Part shown: positions 34,805 to 47,248 of the stretch, piece by piece
Position numbering within the stretch: the stretch's first letter is position 1
Layout of the letters: each line of letters begins with the position of its first letter
Source of the DNA: Collybiopsis luxurians FD-317 M1
Lineage: Eukaryota; Basidiomycota; Agaricomycetes; Agaricales; Omphalotaceae
Assembly: GCA_000827265.1 (NCBI GenBank)
Contig: KN834763.1
Coordinates: 620,001 to 684,000 of the forward strand
Reading direction: 5' to 3'
Length of the DNA stretch: 64,000 bases
Made by a program: the position numbers and the translations under genes
Notes under the pieces: generated by a model
Database searches by the model: none
Seen by the model: only the letters and a program-made list of their open reading frames with translations
Told to the model about the DNA's origin: nothing

Positions 34805-35965
34805 TCATGATCCCCATCGGAGGATTCCTTCGTAGATCGAATACATGACCGCGGCATTGGGCACAACACGCATGAGATGGGCACTGAGGCCACTGTACAA
34901 TGAACGTGCACCCTCTTCAGCTATCACGAGCCGCAGTGTCTGTAAAAGTCCGGTGTATTTCATCACACCATTTACACTTGGTTGTCGTAGCCTTGTACGG
35001 ATGACCTGAGAAGAAAGTAAAAATTTGAAACTTGTAAGAAGAAAGTTACTTGAAATACCTCATGTGGATATGTTATCAAACTCGCGATACATTTGGCAGT
35101 TCCAGCACTTCCAAGCATACCAAACCACGCTTGAAAGCCCCCTTTGCCTTCGGTTCCGGCAGAAAGTCTCTTCAACCGCTCGTACAGTACCCACTGTATC
35201 GTTCCTTCAGTAACACCAAGAAAGCTAGCACTCAAACCCTTGTAGAAACCCCGTATCCCCTCTTCCCTCATGATCTGTTTAATCATTATCCAACTACCTC
35301 CTGCTAGCCGCTGAGCATTAGGGGAATTGCGTGTATTGGCTTCGAGCTGAAGACGCGTTTTAACAACCCATATTGGATTCGTAGCTGTGCTTGTTGCAAT
35401 TCCAGCAACGGCAGCTGCAGCAAGATGCACATAGCTGTTTTCCTTCCCATCATTAAACGTGTTTGCGATAATTTGTTTACCGTTCCCGTATGTGAAAAAA
35501 TTTATGGAACGGGCGGGAATGACGCCGACAAGTGTTGGACCGAGACCCTTGAAAAGCGCGCGAGGAGATTCTTCACGGTATATGTTCCTGCAATAAAGTT
35601 GTAGGAGGGAGATGAATAAAGTAATAAAAGCTGAGATACGCACCGCAAAATGTGACCAGTTTCAACGAAATTGTAAAACAAGTTATTAGATGACCGTGGG
35701 GTACCAACTATGACAGATCCATTTCCAGCAATAGTCATTGCGTGGTTGTGGCGGAAAAGGTCAGACTGTAGCCGCGTTTTTACGACGTCGAACGGGCTGG
35801 TGACTATCGCTCCGCACATTCCTCCCAGACTAAGGGTAAAATTGTTACAATTTGAACCTTTGGAGAACGAGTTGAAAGAGAAACTGACCCTCCTGCAACA
35901 AAATGCTGCCATGATTTTGCAGGAAGTAATCTTGAAGACGAGGAAACCTCTGGGCTTTGCGACAT
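34805..35965 (-). CDS. Mitochondrial carrier protein, Rim2-like (pyrimidine nucleotide carrier)
   Basis: Inner-membrane solute carrier with three tandem repeats. The start at 35965 gives MSQSPEVSSSSRLLPAKSWQ. An intron in the GG of the first helix follows, then LGGMCGAIVTSPFDVVKTRL (repeat 1 PxDxxKxR signature) ending SDLFR. Repeat 2 has TNPIWVVKTRLQLE, and repeat 3 has ITYPHE joined across an intron to VIRTRLRQPS. Matching GFYKGL and LYSGL segments follow the signatures, and the end is YEGILRWGS with a TGA at 34805. PIW in repeat 2 and the long loop 1 point to the Rim2 pyrimidine nucleotide (or related folate/FAD) subgroup. About 330 residues. Substrate is inferred; carrier membership is certain. 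Confidence 0.87.
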
Positions 35966-36057
35966 GGAGTTGGTGGAAGAGGGAGGAAAAGTGTGGAAAA
36001 TTCAAAATTACCTATATGAGATAAGATAAGATTACAATCCTTTCCATTCGATCCCCC
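35966..36057. promoter_or_regulatory. Very short shared divergent promoter, mitochondrial carrier / RPC25
   Basis: Only 92 bp separate the two start codons (35965 minus, 36058 plus). Any core promoter elements for the two genes must overlap, or one gene's transcription starts inside the other's 5' coding region. Confidence 0.55.
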
Positions 36058-36923
36058 ATGTTCAATCTTGCCATTTTGAAGGTAAACGTCTCTCGCTACG
36101 CAAGGTTTGAATCTCAAAAAACAGTCAGGACACAGTCGCGATCCATCCAGTCAGCTTTGGATTGCCGCCAGAGCAGGCTATCATTGCAGAACTGAACAAG
36201 AAGTACGCAAATCGCGTTCTGCACGACGTCGGACTCTGCATTACCGTGTTTGACCTTTCAGAAGTGGGAGAAGGCAAGGTTCGATATGGAGATGGGTTTT
36301 TATGGTACAAGACTGTATTTCGACTCATCGTCTTCAGACCTTTCACTTCTGAAGTCATCCTGGGCAAAGTGAAATCTTCGGACGAGCAATCGATACGAGG
36401 TAGGCACTCTTCTTCTTTCAAAAACCGTTTATTCATTCTCAGTCAGTTTCACTCGGCTTCTTCGATGATATATACATTCCCGTAATATACTTACCTCAAC
36501 CGAACTGCTTGTTAGTACCTTTTCTGCACATTCTTTCTCTCGTTCCAACTTTTGTCCCAGTGATCCCAACGAAAGGGCCCATTTTTGGATACCAGATTCT
36601 GAGCTTTCAGACTCTCATCAGCTTTTGGACACACCTGTGGCTGATCGGATGTACATTGACACGGGTGAAGTCGTTCGGTTACGCGTAGAGGCGGATGAGT
36701 TTTTCGATGATGAACCTGGTCCTCCCAAGGCGCAAGAAGGTGTAGCTGTCAAGACAGAAGCCAAACGAGCACCGTATAGTATCATTGTAAGTCTTCAAGC
36801 CCAAAGTTGAGTGTCTTTGTGACACTCGTGTGTTGCTCTTTCTAGGGTTCAATAGGCGAGCAAGGTTTAGGACTTGTCTCGTGGTGGAATGACGCTCATG
36901 CTACAGGAGGAGATACTAGTTGA
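36058..36923 (+). CDS. RPC25: RNA polymerase III subunit RPC25 (RPC8, Rpb7 paralogue)
   Basis: Stalk subunit of RNA polymerase III, pairing with RPC17 in initiation at tRNA and 5S genes. The start at 36058 gives MFNLAILK followed by an intron of about 47 nt, then DTVAIHPVSFGLPPEQ. The SHS2/Rpb7 N-domain has LNKKYANRVLHDVGLCITVF, and FRLIVFRPFTSEVILGKVKS leads into the S1 (OB) domain with SLGFFDDIYIPV. Later exons give AHFWIPDSEL, YIDTGEVVRLRVEADEFF, and a last exon with LGLVSWWNDAHATGGDTS and a TGA at 36921-36923. About 215 residues and five short introns. All blocks match the family, including the WWNDA ending typical of RPC25 orthologues. Confidence 0.93.
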
Positions 36924-37256
36924 GTATCCAGACTGTCCACTGTTTCGTCATGCGAATATCAGGTGATAGAGATGAGGACGCGTCGAATTATGAATACATG
37001 GATCGGTTTGTCTTCAGCTACAGATGTAGCATTCGAATCACAGTACGAGTATATTTTTGTCCAATCTACTGTTTCTGTAGAAACAGGAAGATGCTGCAGT
37101 GCCAGTAGTTAGAGTAACCATGTGGAATTGATTAGTCATACATTTACTTGGTTTAACGCTCGACCCTTGCATCGTTTGGCTAATTCTTGCTGAAAAGAGT
37201 GCCAATCAACTACTCTCAGGACAGCGGGCTCCGCTGGTGACCAGTAGACAAACGGG
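36924..37256. other. Intergenic region RPC25-TAO3
   Basis: About 330 bp between same-strand genes. It holds the RPC25 3' UTR and the TAO3 promoter. No ORF of note. Confidence 0.4.
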
Positions 37257-40200
37257 ATGTCTGAAGGAATTCAGATTACTATTCCTGGTGCGCCATTTAA
37301 CTCCAAAGCTCTGATATATTACTCAGTACCTTCCAGATTTCGACGATGAAGATTATGGTTCTTCTACGATACCGTTTGGTCGCTCAGCTGGAAATGCCTT
37401 TGGTTTCGGTTCCTCTGCGTTTGCAAGTGCCGGAGGTGGTTTTGGCTCAGGAGACTTTGGAGGAACAGGCTCTGCTCCAGAATCACCCACTTCAATAACC
37501 CCGTTGGCAGATCGAAATGAAAAGGCTTTTTTCAGCTCCCATAATAGAGGGGACTCCGTGACTTCAATCGAGTCTGCCGGTTCAAGCTCGACACGTTACG
37601 CCAATCGTTCTACCACCTCATTCGGCACTTTTGCACATTCTACGCATTCCTCCGTCGCAACGACAGGCACTGGGTTCAATAAGAAGCCTTCATTCGCATC
37701 TATCCGAAACGCTTTCAAGGGCGGAAAATCAGTCGAGCCACCTCCCGTTCCTCAGCTCGACAATTATGTGATCAAGAATCCTTTCAATAGATCCACATCC
37801 TCGCTGAACAGCTCGACCGTTGCTCTCACTCACAAGGGTGCCATCACGACCAGTCCGCCATTTGGTCGACCACCAACTCCTGGTTCCGTTGACACCAAGT
37901 TTGGCCGCAGCAAAAAAAGTCACTCGCAAGCCAAATCCTTCCATTCTCAGTCCGGCTCCATCTTTCATGTATCCGATGGGGGCAGCGATGGTCATGGTCA
38001 AATTTCCTCTTCTCCCCCTCCAGTACCTCGTGTCCCATACCTCCGTAGCGAAACTCCAGACTTTGAAGATGACAAAGTTGTAATGGACCCCAAAACGCCA
38101 TCGGATTATGCATTGCACGCTGTTTTCATACGGTTCGCCTCATCTGCAGAATCTAGAATTGATACGTTCTTGCGTCAGCCGCTGGAACAGGACCCACTCC
38201 TTCCTGAATTAATGGGACCAAATGTTGATTCTACCCTCGACGAAACCCTCCTTTCTCTTGGTCAGATTGCGCAAAAACATACCAAACCCGTCATTGACTC
38301 GATAATGCGTTGGCGTCGAAGTCAACTGGAAAATGTCGGATCGGATGTCATTCGGTACCATATGTCTCATTCTCCAACAGGGACTCCGCGCGTAATACGG
38401 ACTCACGATGTCCCTGGCTTACTGAACGAGCGCAAAAGTCTTGCCGCGATCTACATCATGTGCCGAGCTCTCATTGCCGTCGTCAAAACGCTTTCCAAGG
38501 ACGCTATTGGGGAGAATATGGGCTACACGCTCGAGAAGCTGACTTTTGATCAGTTTAAGAAGCCGGAGCTGAAGCTTCTTATGCAGAGTACAAATCATAG
38601 AACCAATGCCGAACTCTCTGCCGCACTGCTAGGACACCTTGCTAACATCAGGTATGTTACGAATCAATTGTCAGACATACTCTGACTCTGCTGTATAGGT
38701 TTGTGAGCGTCACGGATCGTTTTTTGGCGGAGCTTGCTCCCATAAGTAGAGGACAAGTACCCAAGGACCTCGACATGAAATATGAGAACCTTGTCAATGG
38801 CATCAGACACATCCAGATCAAGGTGTGGCTATTCGGGACTGATTACATATATTCCCTGATCTTTATTTCTATAGGTCTGGCCATCCGAAGCGTTTGAGGA
38901 AGGAGCAGAGTTTATGGAATCACTTTCGAAAGCTTTTATGCAGGCCCATGGCTTCAGACTCAAGACAGCTTTTGCCGAGACGCTGGTTCACGTTTTGCAT
39001 CCGATAGGAAAGGTTTGTTTTTACCTCGATTTTCTTTTCGTCTCGCTCAAAGTTGTTGCAGACTGCCCAGGCTGAAACCAATATTCCCCTTTGGGGAAAG
39101 GCAATTGAGCTCATTTATCCCAAAGCTCGGGAAATGGCAGCCAAACCTCGATACTGGAATGTTGCTTTCCCTTTAATGATCACCAGTCTTTGCGTAGCCC
39201 CACAAGATTTTTTCAGGAAGCACTGGGTTGCTTGCTTCGAAGCCGCAATTCCCAAATTGAAGGCATGCCTTACCCTCGCAATCGTCTTTACACTTACTGA
39301 TGATATCTAGCAGGAAAAATCTCTCCGAATACCGATTCTGAATGGAATGATGCGTCTGATATGGACTTATCTGTATCGCTGCCAAGAATCTGCTTCAACA
39401 ACCACGACGAAACTGGAAAACCTACTCAAATACTTCTTTCCTCCAAATAGGATGTCGATTCATCCACATGAGGATCACCTCGAGCCCTTTATCTACATCA
39501 TTCATTTCGTTCTTTCACGGCATTTTGAATACGGCAGAGATTTGTGTCTGGAGCTGATTCAAGAGTCTTCCATCATTTCAGCGCATCAATCTAAAGGGGG
39601 AAGCGTTGCCCACGTTTTTGCCTCTGAAAGGACATCGATTGCCGTCCAAGCTATTCTTATGTCACTGCATGGCATTGAGAAAGACTCTCTGACCCCTAGT
39701 TGGCCAACCTCCATTGACTTTTTTGAGCCTTCCTGTTCAGCGGATTATCCTTCGTCTTCAGAAGTCCTTCCCCCTTCCATCCTCTCGAGACTTGGAATGC
39801 AAGACTTCTTCGATAGATGCGGTTCAGTGCTTGCCATCATTGCCACTACATGCGGCAACGGCGTCGGTCAAATGTCCATGTTCGACGATCAGTGGTCCTT
39901 GTCGCGATTCAACTTATCTTACGAAGAGTCTCACAACTTCGTCGTACGCAAAAATTCGCAGGTTGGAAGTTTGGCCTATCCCACGTCCTTGGTACCTCAG
40001 GTCCATCTCTTACAAACTTGTTTCATGTCATGGCCAAGGTGTCTGCATCCTTCGCTGTCCGTGTCTGAAGCCATCGACATGCTCTTACGTGGAGTCATTC
40101 ACGTAGAGCCTTCGGTCGGAGAAGTCGCTTGTGAAGCTCTCAAACGCTTTCTATCAGAGCCCTTACATTCGCTCTCTGTTGTTTCCCAGTTTACCCAGTT

Positions 40201-43200
40201 CCTCTTCAATCCCTCAAGGCTGGCCCAAGATTGCTCCGGAACTCGGTTGGTATTCGAATCCCAGCAGTTACTTGATTTGTGGGTGAATGCTGTAGAAAGT
40301 TGGATCGGAAGGCTAACGCACCATTCGCCGCATGAGCTCGCACAAGAGGAGGATATCATCACTCCTCGTTGTCTCGAGATTGAAGCCGGAGCGATATTCT
40401 TAATGTCGCATCAACTTCTCAGAATCCGTCTTGTCGGCGTCAAGGTTGTGAGGATATTAGGGACGTTGATGAATCACCTGTCCGCTGAACCCTCTAGCCC
40501 ATTCGATGATCTTCCTCCTCCCTCATCTTTCGTTGCGCTGCTGCATGGCCGAGGTGGACACGTATCACTATTGGACGATTTTGATGAGCTGCTTGAAAAA
40601 GCCGAGCTTCTTCGGCTGCAGTACTGGCGGCAATCTAAAGACTCTCAAGTTGAACTTCGGATAGCGGAAAGCACAAATGACAAGGACAGCAAAATTTGGC
40701 ACCATGTTTTCCCCAGATTCGTCCAGTCTTGCATGCATATGCATGCTCCAAATATGGCAATGTTCAGAGATGTATTGGTTGCTTCTGCCTCTCGCTATCA
40801 CACGACTATGATCCAACTTGCAGGTCTCAGTTCCAGACTGCCCGCTGGCCGCTCGCCGAATGGATATGATGGACCGAGGCTGGTCGAAGGAAATATGCGT
40901 TTGATTGAGCAATGGCACACGTGGGTCAAAATTCTTTGCGCCACTGCGACTTCCCCGGAAGTTGCGCGACCAGTTCTAACGCAGCTTGCGCGCGAGCACT
41001 CTCGGGTCCCTTCTGATACAAGTTTTGAACGGGAACGTTTGACCACCAGTCGCGGTCTCTTTCGATATCTCACTCCCTTTCTCGACTCCGAATACACTCC
41101 CTTTTGTAATGCTGCTATCCTTTGCATCAGCTCTTTTCCCCCGGACGCTTATCCTCAGCTAGTCGAAGATTTAAGTCTCTTGGCTGGACGTCAGGTTTAT
41201 GACGACCCAAGGTCCAACAAGATGGGTCTATCCTTATCGGCCGCTCCCGACCAGGCGAACAACCTTCTTTCTACGCGTCAACCTCACGAAGAGGCCCGCT
41301 CTAAAGCTAACGCGATAGCCTCAGATCGTCTTCGTCGCCAGCGTCTTCACTCCGCTGTTGCGAAAATTTACTATCTCACTGCCCATTCTCTTCAGTATCA
41401 ACGAGCAAGCCGACAGGCTGTTCTTTTCAACATATTAAAGTATGTTCGAAGCACGCAAACCTTCCTTACATCGCCCGAACAACGTGACAATTTCGCTCTT
41501 CAAAGTTTACGACGCTACTTCTGCGGAACAGTTGAGCGCTTCTTTGAAGGACTTGCGTCTCTCGAGGGTGCTGATAGGTTCATTCCGACCAACATGCATC
41601 TCATACTATACCGTCTTTGCGAAGAATGGTGCCAATTCGGCCCGCAGTCCGAGAGTGTGAAACAGCGATTCTCATTCATGAAAAAAGCTGCGGCTTCAAG
41701 TGTTTCACCTGAAGCCGCTGCATCTGCTGTCGAACAGTTCCAAGAGGAAACATTAACGCTATCTTATGCTGCTGTTGGAGCGCTGTCTACACTCTGTGTA
41801 AGCAAGAGAAGTTATGCAACATTTGCTGATAACTAACGTTTCCTTGCATAGCAAAAAGCTTTCTGTCCACCTGGAGTTTCTTCTGGGTCTCCTACTACCC
41901 GTCACAGTCCAGACTTACTGAAACCTCTGACCGCGACCAATGTTTTGGAACGTTTGAGCGCCATCCTTTCGTCAACGCACTCCCTGACGCAGGAACGTGG
42001 AAAGTGAGAATATTCCTCCCTTACTTCTCTGGACTTTTATTCAAGTGTTTGGCTGTACAGAAAAGCCTTGAAGTCCTTGTTATCGCTGAATAATGCTGAC
42101 AAATCGCTGTTGGATGAAGCCTTAAAACGGGCTGTTGTCACAGCCGATGAGACCGATACAAATAATGGACGGTTCTTCGAAGTCATCTCTCAAATAATTA
42201 CATCCTCTGACAATCATGGCTTCACCTTTGCGCAAGCAGTTTGCCTCGCTCTATCAAATTTGTGTCATCCTCTTTCGGATCCCAGACGAGAAGCCTTTGA
42301 TCTGCTGGAAGCTATTCATCACCAGACTTCAGCTGCAGGAGTGATGACAATGTCGCAATTCGAGGCGACTGTTAGTAGTTCGGCTTCTGGTACCTATGTC
42401 CACTCGCATCGGCTTATGTCAGCGTTCCTCGCAGCCGAACATCCGGATCAAGCAATTTCCGTATTGGCTCAATTGGCTAGCTGGCTATCTGGATTTCCTG
42501 CTACGTCGACATTTAGTATGGCCACGGTATTGCTGCTACAAAGTCTCGAATTTTGGATTGCTTATATACAGCTGATGACCGATGATAAGAACTGGTTATC
42601 CCGAGAGGGTCACTCGGCGCTTTATCATCTCATGGCCTTGACCTTACGTTATGGGCAAAGTCATCCAGAACAAATTCTACGACTCTGGACCCGGCTGGTA
42701 GAACCACCCAATCAGTCGAATGGCCATGCTACCGTACGGTTCTTGCTCGAACAATCTCACAAGGTCGGCAGCACCGTCTTCATAGACAGCGCCGCAAATA
42801 TTGTGGCCTGCATTTGCCAAGCTCCTTCCGGGCATCAGATTTTCGAAGATCTATGTTCGTTGATAGAGCCGGTTCGAATGCTACCCACAATAGACCACAA
42901 GCTTACCTTCCCGGATGCGCATGACATGGAACTTTGGTCTGACCTAGATGCTTTATTTGTGGATGGGCGCCCGCGTTTATCCTTAGGTGCTGCTCAATTT
43001 GCTTGGTTGTTTTTGGCAGATGTCGCGCTACCTCGCTATTGGGAACTAAAGGAGCAACTGCCCTCCTTACTGCATGCTCTCTTCACCCACATCGATCATC
43101 GAACCTCTTTTATACGCCTCCGAGCCCGCCGCATGCTTTTCCAGTTATTGCGCTCTTGGGCTCCTGGTTATGACGAGATTCCTGAACGTGCCAATTATAT

Positions 43201-44950
43201 CAATCGGGCGATGCTGAAGGAAGAATTGTCAAACATGGAAACCGAGGCCGAGAGAATGTACTGGACGGAAGAGGAGAAAAGCTCCGAATCGGAGCCAAAG
43301 ATGCATTGGCTTTGCTCTCGAGTCATACAGTTCCTCGAACCATTGTGCCCCTTCCTGAGAGAAAAGTGGGGGACTGTAGCTTTGGAATGGAGTACTTCAT
43401 GTTCCATTCGTTCTACCGCTTTTCGCTCCCTGCAGATCTTCCGCGCCCTGCTACCCCGCTTGAAAACTCAGCAACTTGCACTGATAATCGGTCGTTTGTC
43501 GAATACGTTATCAGCTTCGGAGGATGCTGTGAAGCTATTTACCACTGAACTGATTTTGACTGTTAACGCCATCGTCTCCTCACACAACCTCGATATGTCA
43601 CTGCTGCCCCAAATATTTTGGTGCACCTGTGCTACTCTGGCCACCACCGTAGAGCAGGAGTTCGCTGAAACACTGAAATTATTGGAGAGTCTCCTCAGAA
43701 TCGTAGACTTTGATGATCCTACCATCATTGAACAGCTGCTTGCTCATCGACCTCTTCAGTGGACTGGGTCCGCATTCCTTCAGCCAAACCTTTTGAGTGG
43801 TCTTCGTTCTTCGGTCACCTCCGAACGGACTTTGAAAGTTCTGCAGTCTCTCACTCAATACAAAGATGCAAGGCTTATCGACTCATCAGATGGACGAGTC
43901 CGCGACCTGTACACCCTTTCCTTACCGTGGTGTCTTCACTCGATGACAACTGAAAAATCGGGTGAAAAGTCCACAGATGATGCGTTGCGGCGGTTTGCTG
44001 AAAATATCGGTGAGCTAGCTAAAGAGGAGGGGCGCACCAGTATCCACAAGATCATGACTTCCTTTGCCAAAGGACACTTCAGGACAAAGGACGACTTCCT
44101 TCGACAATCAGTTTCGAGCCTCAGGGAGCACTATGGGGTCGAGTATTGGACCGAGATCGTGACTTTATTGATAGGACTAGTTCTCAATCAAACGCGCTGG
44201 CTACGTATCCAAGCCATGCAGATCCTCAAAGTATTGTTTCAACAAAGAGAAACTCGAAATCCCGTCGAATTACTGGGTTCCGAGTTACTAATGCCTTTGC
44301 TCCGACTATTGGAAACTGATCTTGCATCCCAGGCTTTGGATGTTCTGGAGGAACCAATGGCTATGTCTGGTGGTTTAGCAGCCAAACATGTGTTGCGGAT
44401 GAGCATGCATTCGCGTACCATTCCTGTCTCAAGGGAAGTCGACTCTGTCGCGACCGTATTCGGTGTTCCAGAGGAATCGGGCTGGTCTGTAGTAAAGGCT
44501 GATGAAGTCCGAGAAGCTTGCCGCTCTAATCTCGTCGAGGTCTTTGATACCTGTTCAATGCCCAGTCGACCTTCTCGGATCGAATTCGAACCGGAGGAAA
44601 TTGAAGCGCTTGCTGAACCGCCTCGAGTAGAGGAAGACCTCGGCGGTCTCGTGCAAAACCTTCACGATCTTACTACCTTCTTCCAAGACGACAGCAAACC
44701 ATCTATAAATGTGACTGTACCCAACAGGAGACTGGAAGCCCGAGTAGCAGCGATTTTGGCAAAATCCACCGCATCCGAAACGGTCATGGATGTTCCTTCC
44801 ACGCCATTTGTGGATGTGTTCCGTGTGACTGGAATATCGTCTGACGATGATTCCGACGATAGTTCGATTACTGATGATGAGCTTGATGCATTCTATTTTG
44901 ATTCACCCTCTGTATATCATTCGGCACCAAACGGTTCTCATTTCTACTGA
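37257..44950 (+). CDS. TAO3: Cell-morphogenesis scaffold Tao3/Mor2/Furry (RAM/MOR pathway)
   Basis: Giant HEAT-repeat-type scaffold that, in known fungi, brings the NDR kinase (Cbk1/Orb6) and its activator together to control polarised growth and cell separation. The start at 37257 encodes MSEGIQITIP, and a short intron at about 37290-37337 joins this to DFDDEDYGSS, a very typical N-terminus for this family. A disordered Ser/Gly-rich stretch with SH3-like PPPVPQLDN follows. The conserved N-terminal domain begins near 38100 (DYALHAVFIRFASSAE) and continues over small introns to 39330. Long, uninterrupted exons (39347-41836 and 42068-44950) encode the alpha-helical repeats. The C-terminus is acidic (SSDDDSDDSSITDDELDAFY) before a TGA at 44948-44950. 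Total about 2,400 residues, normal for Furry proteins. It appears intact. Confidence 0.92.
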
Positions 44951-45544
44951 TCACGCTGCCACTTCCTTGCATCCTATATTATTTTGAATGCTCGCGTTCT
45001 TGCTTGACCATGCTTTGTTTCTGCAACTGTATTCAATTATATCGCATTTCATCGGGACACCCAAATGTACCATAGACCCATATAACGGATTCTTAGACAA
45101 CATACTTCCTTTATATAGTTCAAATTGATGTACTTAGGCATGCCGTCGTCGGATCAAGCCTGAGCCTTTGACCAGCTTTGACCCTCGAATAACGAGAGAA
45201 CAATGTGCTGAACAGCCAAAAAAAATAAAATAAAACAATTAAACTAAGGCAGGACAAAGGACAAAGGGAAGTAGGGTCACAGATAAGCGCAACTACATAT
45301 ATATCTATACTTTTACAAGTTTGACCACTGACAATGCTCTCTGAATCATACTGAACCATTTCCTGTTCTGTTCCAGGATGGACAGTGAACGTCTCAACCG
45401 TTGTCCCTGGAACAATCTCTATATTACTACCAGATCATGAGATATACGAAATTCCTGTTACTATCGCGTAGCCATTTCAGATAGAGGTATGTAGTTGGGC
45501 TTTCGAGTCGCCTGACCGAGATCACCCATAATCAACCTGTATAG
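44951..45544. other. Intergenic region upstream of hypothetical gene
   Basis: TAO3 3' UTR followed by the probable promoter and unseen first exon of the next gene. A minus-strand ORF at 45120-45359 is hydrophobic and AT-driven; not supported. Confidence 0.35.
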
Positions 45545-46610
45545 AGCATCAGCACCACAGGACCACAAGGACCCTTCTCCGGAAGATTTGCAGGCCCAAT
45601 ACAAGACACTGGGGGTCAAAGTACGCGACTATGCTTATGCCGGTCGAGTCGTATCTCCCATTGTCCCCAAGACTGCAGTTTCTGCCAACTCCATGCAAGC
45701 TTACATGGTTGCAAATGCTGGCATTGATCCTACTACCCGTAGACAAATCTCAGCGGATGAAACTGTCTTTCCAAAACCGCCTACGCCCGAAAATTTTGAT
45801 CCTTACGCCGCTATGGCATTGTACGTCCTAATTATGCAAGAGAGGCAAACGGAGAAGGAGAGGGCAGAGAGAAGCCATCAACCTAGATCCACATCAAACC
45901 TATCCATTACGATAAAGGCTAACGAGATCGCGATACCAGGGAAGATCCTCCATCGGCTCTTGTCAGACGTGAACTGGCTATCGGAAAAAGAAACGAAGGA
46001 TTGGCTGCCGATAGACTGGACGTCACTCAAAAGTTACGGGGAGTCGGGAGCAGCAGCAATTCAACCGGTTCGTGTTCTAAAGATGCCCTCTAGTAATGAG
46101 CGACGGGTGATGAAAAGTGAAGAGCTCAGGAAAGTGTTTAAAAAAGCGCCTCCGACTCCAAAAACCAAAGCGGCCCAGAGGAATTTTTTGAGCGTTGAAA
46201 GCAATCCCAGAACACTTCCGCCGAAGCGAGGAGAAAATTGGGTCCACGCGGACGGAGACGTCCATAGTTCTTCGGAACGCGTGAGGACCGCATCGTCTAT
46301 ATGTGAACCCGTAGATGACCCGCTGCGATCAGTCTATCTTGAAGGCAGGACTGGAGAAATCGCAGACAGTGTAGGGGACTGGGTACCGACGAGGGAAGAT
46401 AGGATTGCCATTGTCGAGTCCAACAGAGCGAACGCGACATTTTTCTGGAAATGTCTGAGGAAAATGTGCGCTGAGAAACGAGGCATTTGTCTGTCGGAGA
46501 AGACGACGGTAGGTAAGGATACCAGGCAGAGGCGGCAGAAGTCTACCCCACAACTCAAGCATGGATTAGAAAACGCGAATGATGGGCAGGAAAGAAAGAA
46601 AAGAGTATGA
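45545..46610 (+). CDS. Hypothetical protein, first exon unresolved
   Basis: A long open frame of about 350 codons follows a good acceptor (TGTATAG, ending at 45544) and starts with ASAPQDHKDPSPEDLQAQYK. No ATG exists in frame in this exon, so a short 5' exon is required. The best donor (GTATGT at 45487) would place a stop in frame, so I could not fix the start. Candidate ATGs lie at 45378 and near 45440. The product has an N-terminal conserved-looking block (DYAYAGRVVSPIVPKTAVSA), a middle with ILHRLLSDVNWLSEKETKDW, many basic residues, and a Lys/Arg-rich end (ENANDGQERKKRV) before a TGA at 46608-46610. No known domain recognised. Basic composition suggests a nuclear or nucleic-acid-associated protein, which is only a guess. 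Confidence 0.6.
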
Positions 46611-47248
46611 ATTGTGGTCGGATAACTTAAACACTTTTGTACTAGACGTAATACGACGCCTGTCTGCCATCTATTCTTTAAAAAATTAGGGTTCTAATAA
46701 ATGTGAAGATAACAGAGAAACCCTGTGTGCATCCTGCTGCTAGCCTGGTCAGTGCTGAAAGGCTCAATGCAGCAAGGAAGTGAATCTTTTCATCGGTGAG
46801 AAAAATTCCGAGTCCGTTCAGCCTCTACCTTCTACCGCCGTCGTGCGCGCCTTGTGCGCCCCCAAAGTCACTGCTTCTCCAGTCGGCACAGACATCATAT
46901 CAGTGACTTGGCCATATCTTTCGCATATCTCGACTTGTTTCATTATTCCGTACATCTATTCACGCCAAAGTTCCAATTTATCACCGCAATGTTGGTCTTT
47001 CTTGCCATCTTTTGCAATCTCGAGAGCCCAAATTGTCCTCTTCCGGGGTAGCGAGGGTTAGATTGGGGTATGGCGTTGGAATACATAATAGCCGTCAGCG
47101 CTTGGATGCGTTAGCCAGCTCCAGCCTGGCACTAACTGGTAGGGCAGACTCCCGCCTACCTTTCAACTCCTCTTTTTACATTTCCTTCATCTTGTTTCGA
47201 GGGATTTGGAGCACCAGCGCCGTCGTTGCACTTCATCACCTCTATTCT
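46611..47248. other. Intergenic region
   Basis: 3' flank of the hypothetical gene and sequence without convincing frames. Nothing recognised. Confidence 0.35.
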
